From Lachnospiraceae bacterium UBA4317 (GTDB lineage Bacteria; Bacillota_A; Clostridia; Lachnospirales; Lachnospiraceae): a stretch of DNA of 15,433 bases. The notes below the pieces were generated by a model. The model saw nothing but the letters and a program-made list of their open reading frames with translations. It ran no database searches and was not told the origin of the DNA. Shown one piece after another: positions 13,773 through 15,433 of the stretch; the stretch's first letter is position 1, and the number at the start of each line of letters is the position of its first letter. Both the position numbers and the translations under genes were made by a program. Where the stretch lies: contig DGUF01000021.1 of NCBI GenBank assembly GCA_002394525.1, positions 1-15,433 of the forward strand. Reading direction: 5' to 3'.

Positions 13773-14287
13773 TTCATGCCGGTCAGGCGGGGCAGCATGG
13801 ACGCCAGGAAGGTATAGACATATTCCACACTGGCGGCCCGCACCGCGTCGCGTCCGATGTTCCCGAATTTTCTGGTCGACGTCATCGTTTTCCCGTCGAT
13901 ATAAAAGCCGAAACAGACCATGCCGACCGGCTTTTCCTCCGATCCGCCAGTCGGGCCGGCGATCCCGGTGATGCCCACTCCGACCCGGGCGTCATTGGCG
14001 CGGGCCGTGCCGACCGCCATCTGGATCGCCACCTCCTCGCTGACGACGCCCTTGTTCGCGATCGTTTCCTCCGAGACCCCCAGGTATTTCACCTTGGCCG
14101 CATTGGAATAGGTCACAAAAGAGGCGTTAAAGACGTTGGAGGCAGACGGAACGTCCACCAGACGGGCCGCGGCCAGTCCTGCCGTGCAGGACTCCGCAAA
14201 GGAAATGGTCCAGCCCTTTGCTGTCAGGATATCCACGACCATCGCCGCGCGGGCGTCGGTTTCCTCCGCATTTATCACGTATTCCAT
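13760..14287 (-). CDS. pncC: CinA C-terminal-type amidase (nicotinamide-nucleotide amidase, PncC)
   Basis: 175-residue stand-alone CinA C-terminal domain. The family deamidates nicotinamide mononucleotide to nicotinate mononucleotide in the pyridine nucleotide cycle. Marks: FAESCTAG with the nucleophile Ser33, FVTYSNAAKVKYLGV with Tyr60 and Lys65, KGVVSEEVAIQMAVG (79-93), and GITGIAGPTGGSEEKPVGMV (105-124). Length fits the single-domain form; the N-terminal MoCF-like domain of full CinA is absent. The ATG (14285-14287) lies inside the 3' end of the upstream ATPase gene (13-bp overlap), indicating translational coupling. A perfect 15-bp duplication covers its stop codon. Confidence 0.92.
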   Translation of the reverse strand: MEYVINAEETDARAAMVVDILTAKGWTISFAESCTAGLAAARLVDVPSASNVFNASFVTYSNAAKVKYLGVSEETIANKGVVSEEVAIQMAVGTARANDARVGVGITGIAGPTGGSEEKPVGMVCFGFYIDGKTMTSTRKFGNIGRDAVRAASVEYVYTFLASMLPRLTGMKLEI

Positions 14288-14892
14288 AATTCCTCCTCCA
14301 GAAAAGCGGCGATCTCCGCGATGAGTCTGTCCATTTTTTCATCAAAGCCGGTCGAATTGTCGATGACGCGATGCCGGGGATGGCCGGCCCAGGCCCTGAG
14401 CACTCTGTCGTCGACCTCAATGGCCTGTTCAGGCATCTCCGTCCTTGCCCCGTTATTGGACAGCGTGTAGGCCTCCAGGGCCCCCCTGGCCGCAGTCACG
14501 AGATGAAAGACCGCGTCGTAGCGCTCGCATTCCTCTCTTTCATCCAGTTCAAGGGCCCGCATGACATTTTCGAACTCGATATCATTCATATAGGCCCGGT
14601 TGTCCATGACTCCCCGGTCGCAGACGATCAGGATCCTGTCCGCCGGCATGTATCCCGCCGCCCTCTCAAAGATCTCTTCCTTTCTCTTCTGCAGGGAGAC
14701 CTGGCACTTCTGGTACTCCTCATTGGTGACCAGGGTCCAGGGGGCCACTCCCCCGCTGATGAGCTCGGTGGCCGTCTCGGAAATAAACAGGACCGTGAGG
14801 CCCTCCCCGGAAAACTCCTTCCGGATCCGCTCCAAGGCTGTCGTCTTTCCGCCGCACGGACCGCCTGTGATCACGATCTTTTTGACCTGCAT
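14275..14892 (-). CDS. AAA_28 / NadR-like P-loop ATPase
   Basis: 205-residue P-loop protein of the AAA_28 (PF13521) group, which includes the ribosylnicotinamide-kinase part of NadR and Ttd14-like proteins. Walker A is TGGPCGGKTT (Lys16-Thr17). A Walker B-like strand ends in IVCDRG (Asp92), followed by MDNRAYM. The family-typical VFHLVTAARGALEAYT, NNGARTE and WAGHPRHRVIDNSTGFDEKM complete it. Exact activity is unknown; nucleoside or nucleotide kinase is plausible. The frame opens at an ATG at 14907, but the ATG at 14890-14892 has GAGGTG directly upstream and begins the first beta strand (MQVKKIVITGG), so I use it. It overlaps the pncC gene by 13 bp. Upstream is a 39-bp repeat. Confidence 0.85.
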   Translation of the reverse strand: MQVKKIVITGGPCGGKTTALERIRKEFSGEGLTVLFISETATELISGGVAPWTLVTNEEYQKCQVSLQKRKEEIFERAAGYMPADRILIVCDRGVMDNRAYMNDIEFENVMRALELDEREECERYDAVFHLVTAARGALEAYTLSNNGARTEMPEQAIEVDDRVLRAWAGHPRHRVIDNSTGFDEKMDRLIAEIAAFLEEELWNT

Positions 14893-14932
14893 ATCCACCT
14901 CATGCATCTGAAACGCCCAGCCGGGACATCAG

Positions 14933-15010
14933 TATCGCCATGAATCTCTCCGGCTCTCCGCCGGACCTCCATATCGCCGCGAATCTCTCCGGCTCTGCGC
15001 CGGACCTTGT
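14933..15010. repeat. two-copy imperfect 39-bp tandem repeat with hairpins
   Basis: TATCGCC begins copies at 14933 and 14972. Both share GAATCTCTCCGGCTCT and CGCCGGACC. Each forms TCCGGC-N5-GCCGGA, with loop TCTCC in the first and TCTGC in the second. It occupies the gap between the FakA-like small gene and the ATPase gene and would sit in the ATPase leader. Confidence 0.65.
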
Positions 15011-15073
15011 TCTCCTGTGCAAAAAGGCCGCCGGCAGCAGGGAAATATCGCTGTCGACAGCCTCGCAGAAAGG

Positions 15074-15346
15074 TCAGCCCTGAAGTCCCCGGGCCTGTCT
15101 GTCCATGTCCTCTACGACGATATCGTAGATCTCCCCGAGCGACCTGCAGTAGGCAAGGACAAGCCAGGGCTCATTGGTGTGATAATGGATCTTGATCGGA
15201 TCTCCATCGCCGCCGACAGCCAGCAGACTGTCGCCCTTGAAATTCGAGGCGATGTAATCAAACACCTCATCCTCATCCAGATCTTCATATCCATCGATCA
15301 GAAGCTGTGTGTCATATCTGAATTCAATCGTCTGTTCCGGTATCAT
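15074..15346 (-). CDS. small protein resembling the C-terminal domain of FakA/YloV (DAK2-family 'kinase to dihydroxyacetone kinase')
   Basis: 90 residues. The sequence FRYDTQLLIDG, then GDSLLAVGGDGDPIKIHYHTNEPWLVLAYCRSLGEIYDIVVEDM (residues 38-81), matches my recollection of the domain in FakA/YloV that follows the DAK2 kinase domain (GDSL-V-V-G-D-x-x-x-x-K-V-H-x-HTN-x-P). In the large protein this belongs to the fatty-acid kinase module that works with FakB. Here it stands alone: the start has a strong AAAGGAGG eight bases upstream and the stop is clean, so it is a genuine small gene rather than a broken FakA. An acidic stretch (EDLDEDE) lies at 21-27. The kinase residues are absent, so catalysis alone is unlikely; lipid binding or an accessory role is a guess. 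Its promoter is probably at or beyond the right edge. Confidence 0.75.
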   Translation of the reverse strand: MIPEQTIEFRYDTQLLIDGYEDLDEDEVFDYIASNFKGDSLLAVGGDGDPIKIHYHTNEPWLVLAYCRSLGEIYDIVVEDMDRQARGLQG

Positions 15347-15433
15347 ACTCTCCTCCTTTATCGAAGCGCCCCGGCAAATGCTCCCGCGGCTTTTATTTAT
15401 GATGCAATGGTCAAAAGTATCGTAAAGGCTCTG

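Overview
The window looks like chromosomal DNA from a GC-rich (by eye around 60 %) anaerobic Gram-positive bacterium, most likely a gut Clostridia member near Lachnospiraceae. The grounds are AAAGGAG-type ribosome binding sites, a DeoD-type purine nucleoside phosphorylase, a CinA C-terminal-type amidase, a stand-alone 90-residue protein resembling the C-terminus of fatty acid kinase FakA, and hairpin-rich intergenic repeats. No phage, IS, CRISPR, rRNA or tRNA is visible. Taxonomy is inferred from style, not from a marker gene.

Layout. The C-terminal end of a YjiG-like nucleoside-recognition (Gate) membrane protein enters on the + strand (1-215). A perfect bidirectional terminator (288-336) separates it from a large minus-strand gene (341-3373) that fuses an APC-type amino-acid permease to a histidine kinase and a receiver domain. 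Next is a minus-strand YkgJ-family cysteine-cluster protein (3554-4237). Its AT-rich upstream region is shared with a divergent + strand gene for an XRE-type HTH fused to a Uma2/DUF820 nuclease-like domain (4561-5514). That region holds a strong promoter in each direction and a perfect dyad overlapping the YkgJ promoter. An OFA/OxlT-like MFS transporter (5474-6745, minus) overlaps the Uma2 gene tail to tail. Purine nucleoside phosphorylase (7037-7792, plus) stands alone behind an extended -10 promoter.

From about 7.8 kb onward every gene lies on the minus strand. In transcription order they are a FakA-C-terminus-like small protein, an AAA_28/NadR-like P-loop ATPase overlapping a PncC/CinA amidase, a CPYC glutaredoxin-like protein, a LysR regulator, an alpha/beta hydrolase of the monoacylglycerol-lipase type, a TIGR01212 (YhcC) radical SAM protein, and a MATE efflux transporter. 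The ATPase-amidase-glutaredoxin trio is tightly packed and probably co-transcribed. The hydrolase-radical SAM pair is also closely spaced.

The most unusual content is the permease-kinase-receiver fusion and the intergenic DNA. Almost every minus-strand intergenic gap after 9.3 kb holds a two-copy imperfect repeat, and several of these form hairpins. Two genes carry short tandem duplications, in register with the codons, that span their stop codons. A four-unit 14-bp repeat lies in the LysR leader. The sequence does not show one complete new multi-gene system; the candidates are listed as findings.
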